Shown here in pieces: positions 47,301-55,369 of a stretch of 64,000 nucleotides of DNA. The position numbers and the translations under genes were made by a program. The first letter of the stretch is position 1, and each line of letters starts with the position of its first letter. The DNA comes from Eurosta solidaginis (lineage: Eukaryota; Arthropoda; Insecta; Diptera; Tephritidae): the NCBI RefSeq assembly GCF_040869045.1, contig NC_090319.1:49386779-49450778 (forward strand). Reading direction: 5' to 3'. Under the pieces are notes generated by a model. The model had not been told where the DNA came from and did not search any database. It worked only from the letters and a program-made list of their open reading frames with translations.

Positions 47301-49163
47301 CAAAAATCGCATACTAATCCAACCCTGCTAAGTTCTTTGCCATCAACATCAACCGGTGTCATAAGCGGTGGTTCTCATTCGCTATCGCACTTCTTGCATC
47401 AACCCGGTTCACATTTATTGCAATCACGCCAAAAGAAATTCCCCTATGATGAAGGTTCAGCGGCCAATTATATACTACCCGATCCTGATCCTAGCTCTGT
47501 TACCTCAGCCAGTAATAAGATAACAACCGATGATCGTGGCTATGAAATGTACGATCCAAGTCCCAACTATCGTGAACAAGTGCCATATGATGTTTCACGA
47601 GATGATGATGACATCGGCAGCATAGAGCTGAGTGGTTCACATCGTTCGCGTATTGGTAGTGGGGGACAAAAGTTATTACCGCGTAGTAAACCACGAAGCC
47701 GTATGCCTACCATAAGACAAATGTCAAGTTCCGCGCCAGATGATGAAATTATCGAAGCACCAATTGCATCTTCACTACATCCATCTACAGCTTCGGCCGC
47801 ATCATCGAATGCTTCATCACTACAACCGCCGACAGGGCGGTATTCAACCTTACGTGCTGTCGCTGATAAAATGCAAGCTATGCCTAAGCGGCTGAAAAAT
47901 ATGAATCGGCGAATATTTAGTCACAAACGTTCGGGTAGTAATACGAGTCACAAGAGCACCAGCTCTAATCCCATAACAAGTAGTAGTAGTAATTCTAATT
48001 TAAATACTGGTGCCGCCACAGGAGCTGTGAGTAATCAAAATTTGGGCACCATCGAGAGTGGTGGCAGTGGCAGCGCTGCTAGTTATGTGCCAGCGCCACG
48101 TTTCTTTTCACCAGCGACTGATGTGAAGGATACAATTTCGGGTACTAAACCACATTATCATTTACTGGATGAATCGGCGAATACGTCGCACCTATCAACT
48201 GCAGATGAGACGGGGCCACATATGCAAGGCGCACTACCCACTGCTGGTAAGATGAGTTACAAACGTTTAGACGAAACTTTAAATGTTACAACATCACCTG
48301 ATAAATTAGCGAGACAAACCGGCTTAAGCTCATTGCCAACAGATTGTTTACTCGCACGACCTACAAGCGATTATACGAGCATGGGACCGTTAGCTGCCAC
48401 CAATGTTGCTGACTCAACCCTACACATCACAAATAATCCGCATTATCCTATGGTTAATCAACAAACAACATTATCAAGCGCTGTGCAACAAGCACAACAC
48501 ACGCCAGTACGAAGTCCGCTTGCTCAGGCACCAATGAATATTGATCCTGCCTACACAATGATGGGTCCCGCTTCTGCGAATGAAAGTAAAAATGAAAAAT
48601 ATAGTAGTAGACCGAGAGCACATAAAGATACTGATGATGACGATGATTATGACAACGACGATTCGGATGCTGATGATGATGATGATGATGATGACGATGA
48701 TGAGGAAACGGAGCATATCAAAATGAAATTGCTGGGTGCACATCGTCGTAATAGTGAAAAGGCGCAACAAGGGCAAACACGTGGAAGCCGTAGTCGTAGC
48801 CGAAGTCATAACACCGCAGCTGAACCTCAAAAGTCTGGAACATCATCTTCCATAAAATCAAGCTTACGACCTGGTTCTAGGGTCAACTCGCCAGCAAAAA
48901 CACCCTCAAGTAGTGTACAATCGAGTCCCTATGAAAGTGCTACTGGTTATGCCAGCATTGTGCCAATGTCAGTGGTAACGGCGTCTACCTCACCCACATC
49001 AGCCACTCCACATCAGCATACGCCAATAACAGCAGCACAAGCGCGCCCATCTTCAGCGTTTTCGCTTAAGGAGAGTTGGTTGCGACAACAACAGCAAACA
49101 CCACAGTCAACACAACCACAACAACCACCACCACCTAACGGTTTTTTGGGACGTGATACATAG
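26044..49163 (+). CDS. InR: Insulin-like peptide receptor (InR), 18 coding exons, 5' incomplete
   Basis: Receptor tyrosine kinase for insulin-like peptides at the plasma membrane, feeding PI3K/Akt and Ras/MAPK signalling. Joining 26044-26459, 26741-26879, 29511-29677, 29739-30018, 30094-30241, 33367-33575, 33680-33857, 35842-36049, 36163-36277, 36353-36548, 37431-37915, 37991-38298, 39614-40186, 40268-40439, 40520-40647, 40801-41068, 43646-43820 and 47228-49163 gives one open frame of 2032 residues plus stop; all phases match and all introns are GT..AG. Domains, counted from the first whole codon in the window: L1 1-~150, cysteine-rich ~150-330, L2 ~334-450, FnIII-1 ~453-580, FnIII-2 with insert ~582-846, FnIII-3 ~847-949, TM ~954-978, kinase ~1015-1300, tail to 2032. 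The first exon starts in mid-codon, so the signal peptide and any N-terminal extension lie upstream and were not found. The tail is far longer than in vertebrate receptors, as in Drosophila InR. Confidence 0.96.
26741..26879 (+). CDS. InR: InR exon b: L1 to cysteine-rich junction
   Basis: Short exon placed by splice phase and by cysteine spacing (ECPKCPGDG, then [11 protein letters not shown]). The acceptor follows a CT-repeat pyrimidine tract and taatag; the donor is GTAAGT, leaving one base of a split codon. It supplies the residues otherwise missing between L1 and the furin-like repeats. The use of 26741 rather than the AG at 26748 is fixed by phase, because the latter would give an immediate stop. 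Confidence 0.9.
27110..28045 (-). mobile_element. RNase H-bearing LINE fragment (family B) in InR intron
   Basis: Minus strand: [18 protein letters not shown] and [13 protein letters not shown] (RNase H), then a frameshift near 27700, then MGIHAVRLD and CFSCMEDDE (tail knuckle). 3' end at about 27115 is cacctaacctaaccc. 5'-truncated inside RNase H. Confidence 0.82.
28046..28680 (+). mobile_element. LINE family A fragment, head to head with family B
   Basis: Plus strand: [20 protein letters not shown], then [20 protein letters not shown], 3' UTR and end aattcaacctaacctaacct at 28660-28679. 5'-truncated in RNase H right where the family B copy on the other strand starts. A third RNase H scrap (-) is at 28700-28790. 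Confidence 0.82.
29200..29345 (+). repeat. CAA-tailed retroposon, 3' fragment
   Basis: gatagtcagccggactatct, ggatctatatccggcaaa and cctttgggagcttttatcgc match the 3' half of the family at 14759, diverged. Confidence 0.6.
29511..29677 (+). CDS. InR: InR exon c: furin-like cysteine-rich repeats, first part
   Basis: Starts after a ttcacag acceptor with two bases completing an isoleucine codon, then [16 protein letters not shown] and further CxxC pairs typical of the furin-like region. Ends in phase 0 at GTAAAT, after CPSTYFN. This region spaces L1 from L2. Confidence 0.93.
29739..30018 (+). CDS. InR: InR exon d: furin-like repeats, second part
   Basis: Separated from the previous exon by a 61-bp intron. 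It encodes [26 protein letters not shown] and the conserved [13 protein letters not shown] string that enters L2. The donor GTAAGT leaves one base of a split codon. Confidence 0.95.
30094..30241 (+). CDS. InR: InR exon e: L2 domain, first part
   Basis: 75-bp intron before it. Codes for [20 protein letters not shown] and [13 protein letters not shown], matching the start of the second leucine-rich L domain. Two bases of a split Lys codon precede the GTAAGT donor. The intron after it (3125 bp) is filled by repeats. Confidence 0.94.
30271..31160 (+). repeat. Interspersed repeat with GGGCGTGG modules, copy 3
   Basis: Starts aacaagtaagaaagtccaag right after exon e and ends ccaaccgttatccaatcaaa..cagctgagtatg. 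No SINE insert, so this shows the least disturbed length, about 890 bp. No ORF. Confidence 0.65.
32040..32640 (-). mobile_element. Jockey-like LINE ORF2 C-terminal relic
   Basis: Minus strand reads [30 protein letters not shown]-like and [21 protein letters not shown], the order found after the RT in Jockey-type ORF2. Many stops. The 155-codon ORF at 31830-32297 is its tail plus chance extension. Confidence 0.65.
33367..33575 (+). CDS. InR: InR exon f: L2 domain, second part
   Basis: Begins after ttctag and completes the split Lys codon. Contains [12 protein letters not shown] and [12 protein letters not shown], which are diagnostic for the end of L2 in insulin receptors. Ends one base into a Cys codon at GTGAGT. 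Confidence 0.96.
33680..33857 (+). CDS. InR: InR exon g: FnIII-1, first part
   Basis: Completes the split Cys codon (T|GT), then codes for the first fibronectin type III domain, ending ..QRVCDD plus two bases. Less conserved than its neighbours; placed by phase, the acceptor ttctag and the donor GTAAG. Confidence 0.9.
33870..34640 (+). repeat. Purine-rich block in InR intron
   Basis: From about 34010 to 34640 the coding strand is mainly A and G (gaga, aaggg, gaag words) with no fixed period. Similar blocks at 42265-42500 and 46835-46985, also in InR introns. Confidence 0.7.
34680..34815 (+). repeat. tRNA-derived SINE head, truncated
   Basis: ggcggccaccgtggtgtgat through atttttctaag; then a LINE fragment begins, so the body is missing. 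Confidence 0.75.
34820..35700 (+). mobile_element. LINE family A fragment in InR intron
   Basis: RNase H part ([20 protein letters not shown]), then a deletion removing the WVPGH motif, then [40 protein letters not shown] and [16 protein letters not shown]. Stops and frameshifts. Confidence 0.78.
35842..36049 (+). CDS. InR: InR exon h: FnIII-1, second part
   Basis: Encodes SWIVSDP, then [17 protein letters not shown], a clear FnIII G-strand region matching the Drosophila protein (LSNLIPYTNYSYYVRT). Phase 0 end at GTAAGT after SSSEI. The preceding 1984-bp intron contains a purine-rich block, a SINE head and a LINE fragment. Confidence 0.94.
36163..36277 (+). CDS. InR: InR exon i: FnIII-2, first part
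   Basis: Begins [19 protein letters not shown], the typical A-B-C strands of the second FnIII domain, and ends with NYCKD plus one base at GTAAGT. Confidence 0.93.
36353..36548 (+). CDS. InR: InR exon j: FnIII-2 insert, first part
   Basis: Hydrophilic insert-domain sequence with a CKC motif, ending [11 protein letters not shown], which matches the FENALQNFIFV string of Drosophila InR. Ends two bases into a Lys codon at GTGAGT. Confidence 0.92.
37431..37915 (+). CDS. InR: InR exon k: insert domain with alpha/beta cleavage site, FnIII-2 end
   Basis: Residues ~685-846. A run of six Arg after Lys (codons at 37501-37521, residues 709-715) is the expected proprotein-convertase site that splits the precursor into alpha and beta chains. 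After it comes an acidic and Asn/Thr-rich stretch with several N-x-S/T sites, then [19 protein letters not shown], the close of FnIII-2. Ends one base into a codon at GTGAGT. Confidence 0.94.
37991..38298 (+). CDS. InR: InR exon l: FnIII-3
   Basis: Third fibronectin domain: [26 protein letters not shown], and [14 protein letters not shown] are all highly conserved in fly InR. Phase 0 end at GTAAGT after DIP. The next intron (1315 bp) contains a partial duplicate of exon q, described separately. Confidence 0.96.
38458..38535 (-). repeat. tRNA-derived SINE head, reversed
   Basis: Minus strand: ggtggtagcgtgctccgcct and tctgggttcaaatctcgggc. Only the tRNA-like head is left. Confidence 0.7.
39296..39379 (+). 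pseudogene. Partial duplicate of InR exon q with its acceptor
   Basis: 84 bp that repeat 43623-43707 except for one missing base before the splice acceptor. It includes the tttctag acceptor and the first 62 bases of the exon, then diverges. No donor follows. If spliced from exon l (phase 0) the frame would read Glu-Leu-stop. Confidence 0.9.
39614..40186 (+). CDS. InR: InR exon m: transmembrane helix, juxtamembrane and kinase N-lobe
   Basis: Hydrophobic TM segment (residues ~954-978), then YLRRK stop-transfer. Juxtamembrane NPYY (996-999) corresponds to the NPxY docking site for IRS/Chico-type PTB domains. Glycine loop GQGSFG (1023-1028) and the catalytic Lys in CAIKTV (Lys1050) are intact. 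Phase 0 end at GTAAGT. Confidence 0.97.
40268..40439 (+). CDS. InR: InR exon n: kinase catalytic and activation loops
   Basis: Contains HRDLAARN (catalytic Asp1161), DFG (1179-1181) and the three-tyrosine activation loop YETDYY (1187, 1191, 1192). All residues needed for an active insulin-receptor-type kinase are present. Confidence 0.98.
40520..40647 (+). CDS. InR: InR exon o: kinase C-lobe, first part
   Basis: [20 protein letters not shown] followed by [11 protein letters not shown]. Ends QPYP in phase 0, where most receptors of the family have QPYQ; the following exon starts GYSNDQ instead of GLSNEQ. Donor GTAAGT. Confidence 0.97.
40801..41068 (+). CDS. InR: InR exon p: kinase C-lobe end and start of tail
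   Basis: Codes for [30 protein letters not shown] and the conserved [11 protein letters not shown] that follows the kinase. Ends one base into a Gly codon at GTAAAT. Confidence 0.96.
41268..41746 (-). repeat. CAA-tailed short retroposon, copy 3, long (GTT)n tail
   Basis: Body 41390-41746 matches 8930-9310. The tail is an expanded (TTG)n array at about 41268-41383, which creates an antisense poly-Asn ORF. Lies in the intron after exon p. Confidence 0.82.
41860..42570 (+). repeat. Repeat with internal ~115-bp modules and purine-rich end
   Basis: ataggtagctctttgcctag and cataggtagccccttgcctag-like segments recur, each preceded by accgatct. A (GGGACT)n run at 42236-42283 and the purine block follow; the end is ttgccgggtctgctagtta. 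A CTAG-type end would fit a Helitron-like element, but this is weak. Confidence 0.4.
42601..43426. mobile_element. TIR DNA element, CCCAGCAAACA ends, in InR intron
   Basis: Starts cccagcaaacacagtttcta and ends acctaaatgtttgttggg. Subterminal regions on both sides are packed with ttagaattc/gaattctaa motifs. Holds one 79-codon ORF (42903-43142, no ATG). Superfamily not assigned. Confidence 0.7.
43646..43820 (+). CDS. InR: InR exon q: C-terminal tail, first part
   Basis: After the tttctag acceptor: [20 protein letters not shown], then PLRTDEYK, comparable to the ATTPLR segment of Drosophila InR. Ends with HSPF plus two bases at GTGAGA. The first part of this exon and its acceptor recur at 39296-39379. 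Confidence 0.93.
44852..45470 (-). mobile_element. LINE family A fragment, split by a MITE
   Basis: 3' end ccagttccaccaaacctaac at 44852, UTR to 44988; resumes at 45321-45470 with the CSCPALA knuckle. The split is the element 44989-45314. Confidence 0.78.
44989..45314. mobile_element. MITE nested in LINE, 6-bp target duplication
   Basis: 326 bp with long inverted ends (gttacgtaactgcctgg / aggcagttacataac; tagcccggct / agccgggcta). Flanked by ATAACT at 44983-44988 and 45315-45320. No ORF. Confidence 0.82.
45955..46500 (+). repeat. CAA-tailed retroposon interrupted by RTE-like LINE
   Basis: Pieces 45955-46039 (cctacccctggcgaatcctg) and 46324-46500 (cacgatggtcgggccagtac) are the two halves of one copy, separated by the LINE at 46040-46323. 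Confidence 0.78.
46040..46323 (-). mobile_element. RTE-like LINE 3' fragment, copy 4, with TSD
   Basis: Minus strand: [40 protein letters not shown], stop, then ..(TAAG)n tail at 46040-46053. Duplicated target GCAGGCGGTGTTCT (46026-46039) and GCAGGCGGTATTCT (46324-46337). Confidence 0.85.
47228..49163 (+). CDS. InR: InR exon r: long C-terminal tail to stop
   Basis: Last coding exon, 1936 bp. It opens with [15 protein letters not shown], aligned to SSTPDG of the Drosophila tail, then [20 protein letters not shown], an [16 protein letters not shown] block and an acidic run (about 48627-48711). YTSM (48372-48383) and YTMM (48552-48563) are YxxM motifs of the kind that recruit PI3K p85. It ends [12 protein letters not shown] and TAG at 49161. 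Mostly low complexity, so presumably disordered. Confidence 0.95.
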
Positions 49164-49870
49164 TATCAGGCTGCAAAAAAAGTTGAGCGCAGCTGTAGAA
49201 AGAAAAATAAAAAAAGAAAGCAGCTGCTTCCCATACATAACTAGTAGTTATTATATGTAACGAGTAACGAGTACAAATATTTAGGCAATTTAACGGTATA
49301 TGTACATATGTATGCAACGAGTGCTGCGCTCAAAAGCACATGAAATTTGAAATAACTGTAAATTCTCACAGCAACTCAACACACCAATAAAAGTTAGAAA
49401 TGCATTTGTTATTGTGTATCTAAAAAAAAATTAGATAGTTAATGCTATATGCGTTTTTTCTACATTTGTTTTTTTTTCTTTTTTTTTTGCTAAAGATAAC
49501 CATTTATTTGTTTGTTTATATTTTTTTAGAATAATTCCAATAAGAAAAAAAGAAATTTAAATAAGTAATAAATTACTAAAATGTACAACTCTATATGTAT
49601 GTATGTATGTATATATAGTGACTATAGTTTAAGTAAAATTTAGTCTTACTATGGTAAAACAACAACAGCAACACAAAATCATTTAAACGAAAATCATTTG
49701 AGACGATCATGAAATCGATTTATGTTTGAGAAATTTAAAAAATTAACAACAAAAAAATGTACACATTAATAGTAATATTAAGAAAAAAGTTGTGACTTCT
49801 TTATATGATTTACACATAATTTTGATGCAAAAAAACAAATGTAAGAAATAAAAGCATGCAAATTATTTTG
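49164..49870 (+). other. InR: InR 3' UTR with candidate poly(A) signals
   Basis: AT-rich sequence after the stop. AATAAA-type hexamers occur at 49386 (caataaaagt) and 49847-49852 (gaaataaaag); the second is followed by T-rich sequence and is a good candidate for the distal cleavage site. A short (TATG)n run sits near 49597-49613. UTR length is inferred only. Confidence 0.5.
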
Positions 49871-50454
49871 ACGAAATTAAAACAAAATGAAAATGTTAAA
49901 TTTTTAAAAGCTAAACATTTTTTTCCTTGGAGGGTTTTACTTTTTGCGGATTTTTCCTTTAGCCTCAGGTAAGTTAATTATGATTTTTTACGCTACACGT
50001 TGATTTTTTACAGTCAAAGAGCCCGTGATTACTAGACCTTTGTCATTTTACCGGAGATTTATTGAGTATAGCTACCTTTTTTCAGATGAAGACACAATTT
50101 TATTCAAGCTACTATCATTAACTCGAATATTCAGTATTGCAAAAATGGTCTTTATTAAGGCTACTTTGGGAGTAGTACAATTATACTTCACTAATAGCGT
50201 CTTTAAATCAAACTGATTATTATTCCTCAGCTTGCGCTGCTTTTATACTCTCTGTTGCCTCGTTCGCATATTATCTTAAGGTCTAGACGTTTCACAAAAA
50301 TGTGTTCTAGAACAGTTGTATCTCATGCTTGGTTATTTAGCTATATACATGTATATCTGTAGTTTATGCTTTTCTTCTAGCAATATGCGTGCATGTGTGA
50401 GTAACAACTTCTGCTCTTAGCTACCGGCTACATATATGTATGTAAAATATGCCC

Positions 50455-51580
50455 CTATTACGGTATAGAACTCAACTTAGTTGGGTTGTAATTAAAACAA
50501 CTCAACTTTAAGACAACTCAACTCTTGTTTGGTATTTCGAATTACAACGTATTTCAGTTGAAGTTGAATTGGTGTTGCCAACCTAAGAAAGTGATGATTT
50601 GACAGATAAATGAACAGCTGATCACTTTGTGGCGGAAATTCAAGCATTTGCAAAAGTGTTTTTCTTATTACAAGATATTATATGATATGACATCTATTTG
50701 ATAATGGCGAAAATGTTGGTGATTGGCATGTCGCGAATACGGAAAACATTCGCGTGATCATTCCAATCCCTTGGAACTACCTAGCACCAAGTAAGAAAAT
50801 ATTTAAGTGACAAATGATGAGCTTCAAATGAAGTTATTTTGCATATTTGAAAGGAAGCATTTTGCTCATTACTAAACAAAATTAAGGACCATTTCCGCAA
50901 ACGCTTTCGAGGGAAGGCTGTACCCCTATTTTAAAATTATGCGCCACACTCAGATTCCTTGCTGATGGCAGCTACCAAAAATGCTGTGGAAATGATTTTG
51001 GTGTTGATCTGGTTTTAAATATTATTGAGGAGCATATTTGTGCGAAGTGGATTAAAGCTGCAGACATTGGTGCTTTATCGGTAACCTTATAACAGCTGAT
51101 TCGACCAACCTTATGGGAATCAATGCAATCGATTATTGGTGCCGCTAAGGTCGTAACCGTATCGTAGCCAACCAATTGGTTTTTGGTTTACCGTCGTAAC
51201 GGTAAACAGCTGATTACGTTAGGGATACGACTACAGCGATACGACATACGGCACCAATGACTCCCGCTTAAAACGCAAACAGCAAAAATTTTATTTTACT
51301 CTAAAACAGGATTCCCAGGAGTAGTGATTAGTATCAATGGGACTCACGTTCATTTTTTCAAAACAACTGCAAAATTGTATGAAACAACTGCTAGTAATCA
51401 GTTGTAAGATTTTGACGTCTTTGAAAACTACAGCAACACAAGGTTGTAAACGGTAATGCCACAAAAAGTTGTTAGACTAGACAACTCAACCGACATTTTT
51501 TTTGACAGGTTGAGTTGTAATCTGTAATACCAAATTGCGAAATTTCAACCCAACCAGAGTTGAGTTGTAAACGGTAATAG
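50455..51580. mobile_element. TIR DNA element with ACAACTCAAC subterminal repeats
   Basis: Ends ctattacggtatagaactca and gagttgtaaacggtaatag are inverted with a few differences. Each end carries several copies of caactcaac or its complement. No long ORF in 1126 bp: non-autonomous. A smaller element sits inside at 51065-51259. Confidence 0.72.
51065..51259. mobile_element. Small nested MITE, CATTGGTGC ends
   Basis: Ends cattggtgc and ggcaccaatg are inverted; the interior carries aacagctgatt twice (51090 and 51205) and palindromic gtcgtaaccg/cgtaacgg. The related string caatggtgcc beside an aacagctgat occurs at 13001-13043. Confidence 0.55.
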
Positions 51581-51779
51581 TGGCAATAATCTCTCTGCTT
51601 CAAGCTGCTGGTTATGTGTATGGAATATTCTTCGTTGCCTTGTACATAAGTGTGGCTGCTTGCTTTAACATGTACATATACATAAGTGTGGATGCTTGCT
51701 GTTTTTGTTGCCGTGATTATTTATTAACAGCATAGCTAGCATGCTAACATTCGACACGATATATTTTGAACCAAGCAAT

Positions 51780-52760
51780 ATATCGAAATTTTTTTTGTTG
51801 AGTTATATAGCTACCTATTTGTAGATTGAATCAACACTTTATTCAAGCTACTACCGTTAACGGTTAAGGCGCTAAGTAGGTTAATCGTTTTATCGATAAC
51901 TACTGTCGACTTGTGTATATCTTTGGAACCAAAGCAAATGATAAAGTTTTTGTTTTTGCAATATATAGATATCCACTTTAGGATTACCCCACGATTTGAC
52001 ATAAACTTCTATCATGAACCCTTCAGGACCAAATGGGAAGTTATCGGTACACAAATGACCCAGCGCCTAGATTGTTCAATATCTCTTGAACCAAGCACAA
52101 TTTTCTAAACTCTTGTTTTTTATTATATAGGTACCTATTTTTGGATTAATCCATAATTTGATCCAAGGTGCCATTTGCTTTGGCTCAATAGATATACGCA
52201 AATCGACAGTAGTTATCGATAAAGCGTTTAGCCCACCTGGCGCCTTACCGTTAATGTAGAGCCTTGGAATAAATTGTGGACCAATCTGCAAGTAGGTAGC
52301 TATATAAATGCAAAAAACTACTTTTGAATTTTGCTTTATTCAAGAAATATACACAAAAAGCAGCTAATAGTCAGCACTGATCTTTCAACCGATAAATGAC
52401 ACGTAAAAATTGAACCAATAATAATAGAACCTTGAGTCAAATTGAGGATTGATCTGCAAGTTGTTATGTAATGCAAAACAAAATTTTAGAAAATCTTGCT
52501 TGGTTCATGATACGTAGGGAAATTAAGTGATGGGTCATTTGTGTATAATATATATTCGCATTTTTGCCTGGAAGGGTCAACGATGGAACTTAATTTCAAA
52601 TTGTGGATTAACCTACTAGTGGGTACATATATGTACATTACAAAAACAAAAAAATATCTCATTTGGCTTGGTTCAAGAGATATACACAAATGGAATGTAG
52701 TTATCGATAAACCGATTAACCCAAGAAGCGTCTTAACCGTTACGGCTTTGAAGTTGCGAA
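51780..52760. repeat. Block of inverted and direct repeats
   Basis: ttatcgataactactgtcga (51891-51910) is inverted at 52204-52223; atttgctttggctcaataga (52168) and ggaaccaaagcaaatg (51928) pair likewise; a third related unit with ggttcaagagatatacac lies at 52670-52760. Reads as a foldback cluster without coding capacity. Confidence 0.65.
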
Positions 52761-53454
52761 CATCTACAACTGTTATCCATAATGTTGGAAGTTTTAGATA
52801 CTTAGACCACGTTTATACATGCACCTATCTATAATAACTCCTCAATATATAATCTAGGCGTTTACATGTGGCACATCCCTAGGAACAAGATTATTAATTA
52901 TACAATTTTTACGAGGTGAAACTTTGTCTATGAAAAAGAATCGGCATCTCTGAAACTTGTTCATAATAACCGATTATCGAAGGGGAAAATTTTTATGGGA
53001 AATTTAGTTACTCGTATTTAATTAACGTTTAGAAATTACGAACATGAAGATCATCTTGCTATATGTAAACTAGGTCTTAGAAAATTTATCAAAATTCCAT
53101 TGTATTCAAGAACAATTACTCCACTCGAAGATTTATGTCCAGTTTTTGCAAGTGCTAGTTTAAACTTCAGTTAAAGTTGACTAGGGTTGAACCTTGCCTC
53201 TGAGGCCATTTGCATAAAATTTTCATCTCAGCTTTAAAAGTGGAAGGGTGAAACTTTTGTCAATATTAACTGTTGTTTAAAACTTGGAACAGAAAAGCCA
53301 GTCCTTTGTATCCAAGTTTTAAATGTTAGAAAGCTCATAAAAACATTTCGGATTTATAAATTATATAAGATAATCTGTGATACAAAATCCAAAGGGGAAA
53401 TACATTGGACATGTTGGTTGTTAATCGTAATTATAAATGGTTTAATGGGATTCA

Positions 53455-53590
53455 AGGGGTGAATGGGAGATGGTGGGACTAGTACCTTAATGGTGCTTTG
53501 TTACCGAAACGTAACGGATCTATATCCGGCAAAGAACCATGAAAACCTTCGGGGAGTGTCTTTGTCGTTAATACAACAAAAAAAACATCA
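53455..53590 (+). repeat. CAA-tailed retroposon, 3' fragment
   Basis: gactagtaccttaatggtgc, cggatctatatccggcaaag, aaccttcggggagtgtcttt and an acaacaaaaaaaac tail. Confidence 0.65.
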
Positions 53591-54303
53591 TAAACGGTTT
53601 AATTGATTATTTTCTTTATTTAATGATCATTTTTCAAATTATTAAAGAAAATAATCAAAAAGTCTTTATTAAAATAAATCAAAAAAGCCTTAAATTATTG
53701 ATTGTTTTTTTTCTTCGGAAACAATTGAAATAGTCATTGGAATAAAAATTCAAATTTTATAGGTCCGAATCTAATATAGAAAATAATTGTTATACGCTTG
53801 TTTTTGATATTTACTTTATTTCATCGGTCTATTGTTATAATTTTTTTATGCAATTTACGTATTTTATAAACTTAATATTGAATTAATAATTTACAGACAA
53901 ATAATTGTATTAATTTCGACATATACATTTAAACTTTCTTTAATAAAAACGACTTTTTTTATGGCTTGTTCTTTTAATAAATACAGATTTTAATTGTTTA
54001 TATTTAATAAAAAATAGCGATCTTCTCTTTATGTAATTCTCTTTATGTAATGTGACTACAATATTTAAGAATTTAGCGTAGTTTATTAGAGCATTAAGGT
54101 ATTTAATTTACAGTTAATTTTTCAACGTTTGCGTAAGTAATTAATATTAGTTGAACTATAATTTATAAATATTTTTTTGTTTTAACAGTATAAAATGATG
54201 TAATAAAATCATAGTAATGGATTTCAAAAATGAGCCCAAAAATATGTATGATTATGGGAAAATTTAGCGTCACTTACGTTTCACCGTTCAGTACAAAACA
54301 AAC
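53591..54303. other. Very AT-rich sequence
   Basis: Runs of A and T, no coding signature. A tcagtac initiator-like motif at 54289 precedes the candidate small ORF. Confidence 0.4.
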
Positions 54304-55284
54304 ATGGCGTACGTTCAAGTAAGTATGTGACGATTCGACCAGAGGTAATCAAAAATAATTTTAAAGCACATAAAATATATTAGTAAAAATTTTAAAACTG
54401 CACATTGAAAAACATTTTTGAAAAATATATTTTTTCTTCAACGGACGACCTCAACTTCGACGAAAGTTACGAATTTACCGAGAGTTAACAGAATGAATTA
54501 TTCGACTTCAAGTTTAAGGCCCAAACCAAGGCGAATTCTATAGTGGAATCACCAGGTGAAGTAAATAAAAAAAGTGAGAAGATGTACGCTATCTGAAACG
54601 GTAGGGATGTATTTTCAACGGTCAGAAGAGGGTAAAATTGTTACCCGCTTCGTAAAAATAGAAGTAGAAAAATGGATACCCTGCTACGGAAGCCATTAGA
54701 GAAACTTTTTTTTTCAGCATATCACCTAACGCCAATGCAAAATGGAATACACAGGACCCATGCGAGCTTATATTACTTTTGGCATCAAATAAAAATAAAA
54801 AACTTAAACTGTGATGAGCAATAAAATTCAATAATGCATCTAAAGTAAACTGTCTTCAACTTTAACTGCAGTTGAAGCTGTATTCGAAAAACCACACATA
54901 AAAGGGAGAAGTGTTATCCATTATTTAGTTGAACTGTAGTAACTTTGCGCACTTAAATTGGTTTTCGGGTTCGATGAAAACTTTTACAGTCACAGTTGAA
55001 AGTGATGGTAATACTTTTAAATGTGTTTCTATCCCTAAAAATCCATTGTTACTATCGTAGTTCCGTTTTTCTAAGTTGCAAATTAGTTGGCGGAAAACTA
55101 TTTTATTTTTATTTTTTTTTTCAATTTACAACAGAATTTTAACAAAAATGTAAGTAAAACTTGTTAAGAAACGTAGAAGGCTTGATGATGATTGTTTTTT
55201 ATATGTTTCCAGGTCAAAAACAACATGTCGATGTCGAAGTCCTTGGACGTATTTGCCCCGAAAAAGTATTTAACACATACTTGA
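54304..55284 (+). CDS. Candidate small three-exon ORF (33 codons), unrecognised
   Basis: Exons 54304-54318, 55135-55149 and 55213-55284 join in phase 0 to a 33-residue ORF. The ATG lies in a good fly start context (caaacATGG); both donors are GTAAGT and both acceptors follow pyrimidine-rich tracts (acaacag, tttccag). The middle exon is only 15 nt, and skipping it keeps the frame. The peptide begins MAYVQ and ends KKYLTHT. I do not recognise it and chance splice-site agreement is possible. Confidence 0.25.
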
Positions 55285-55369
55285 AAGCATCCTTATTAAG
55301 TCGAAAGTTTTTTTTGAACGTAAATAAGAAAATAAGTCATTAAACTTTACCACTTTTAAGTTCAATTTC

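Noticed and set aside
48474..48830. 118-codon antisense ORF in the InR tail exon
   Set aside because: Mirror of the low-complexity, acidic-run coding strand; no start context or domain.
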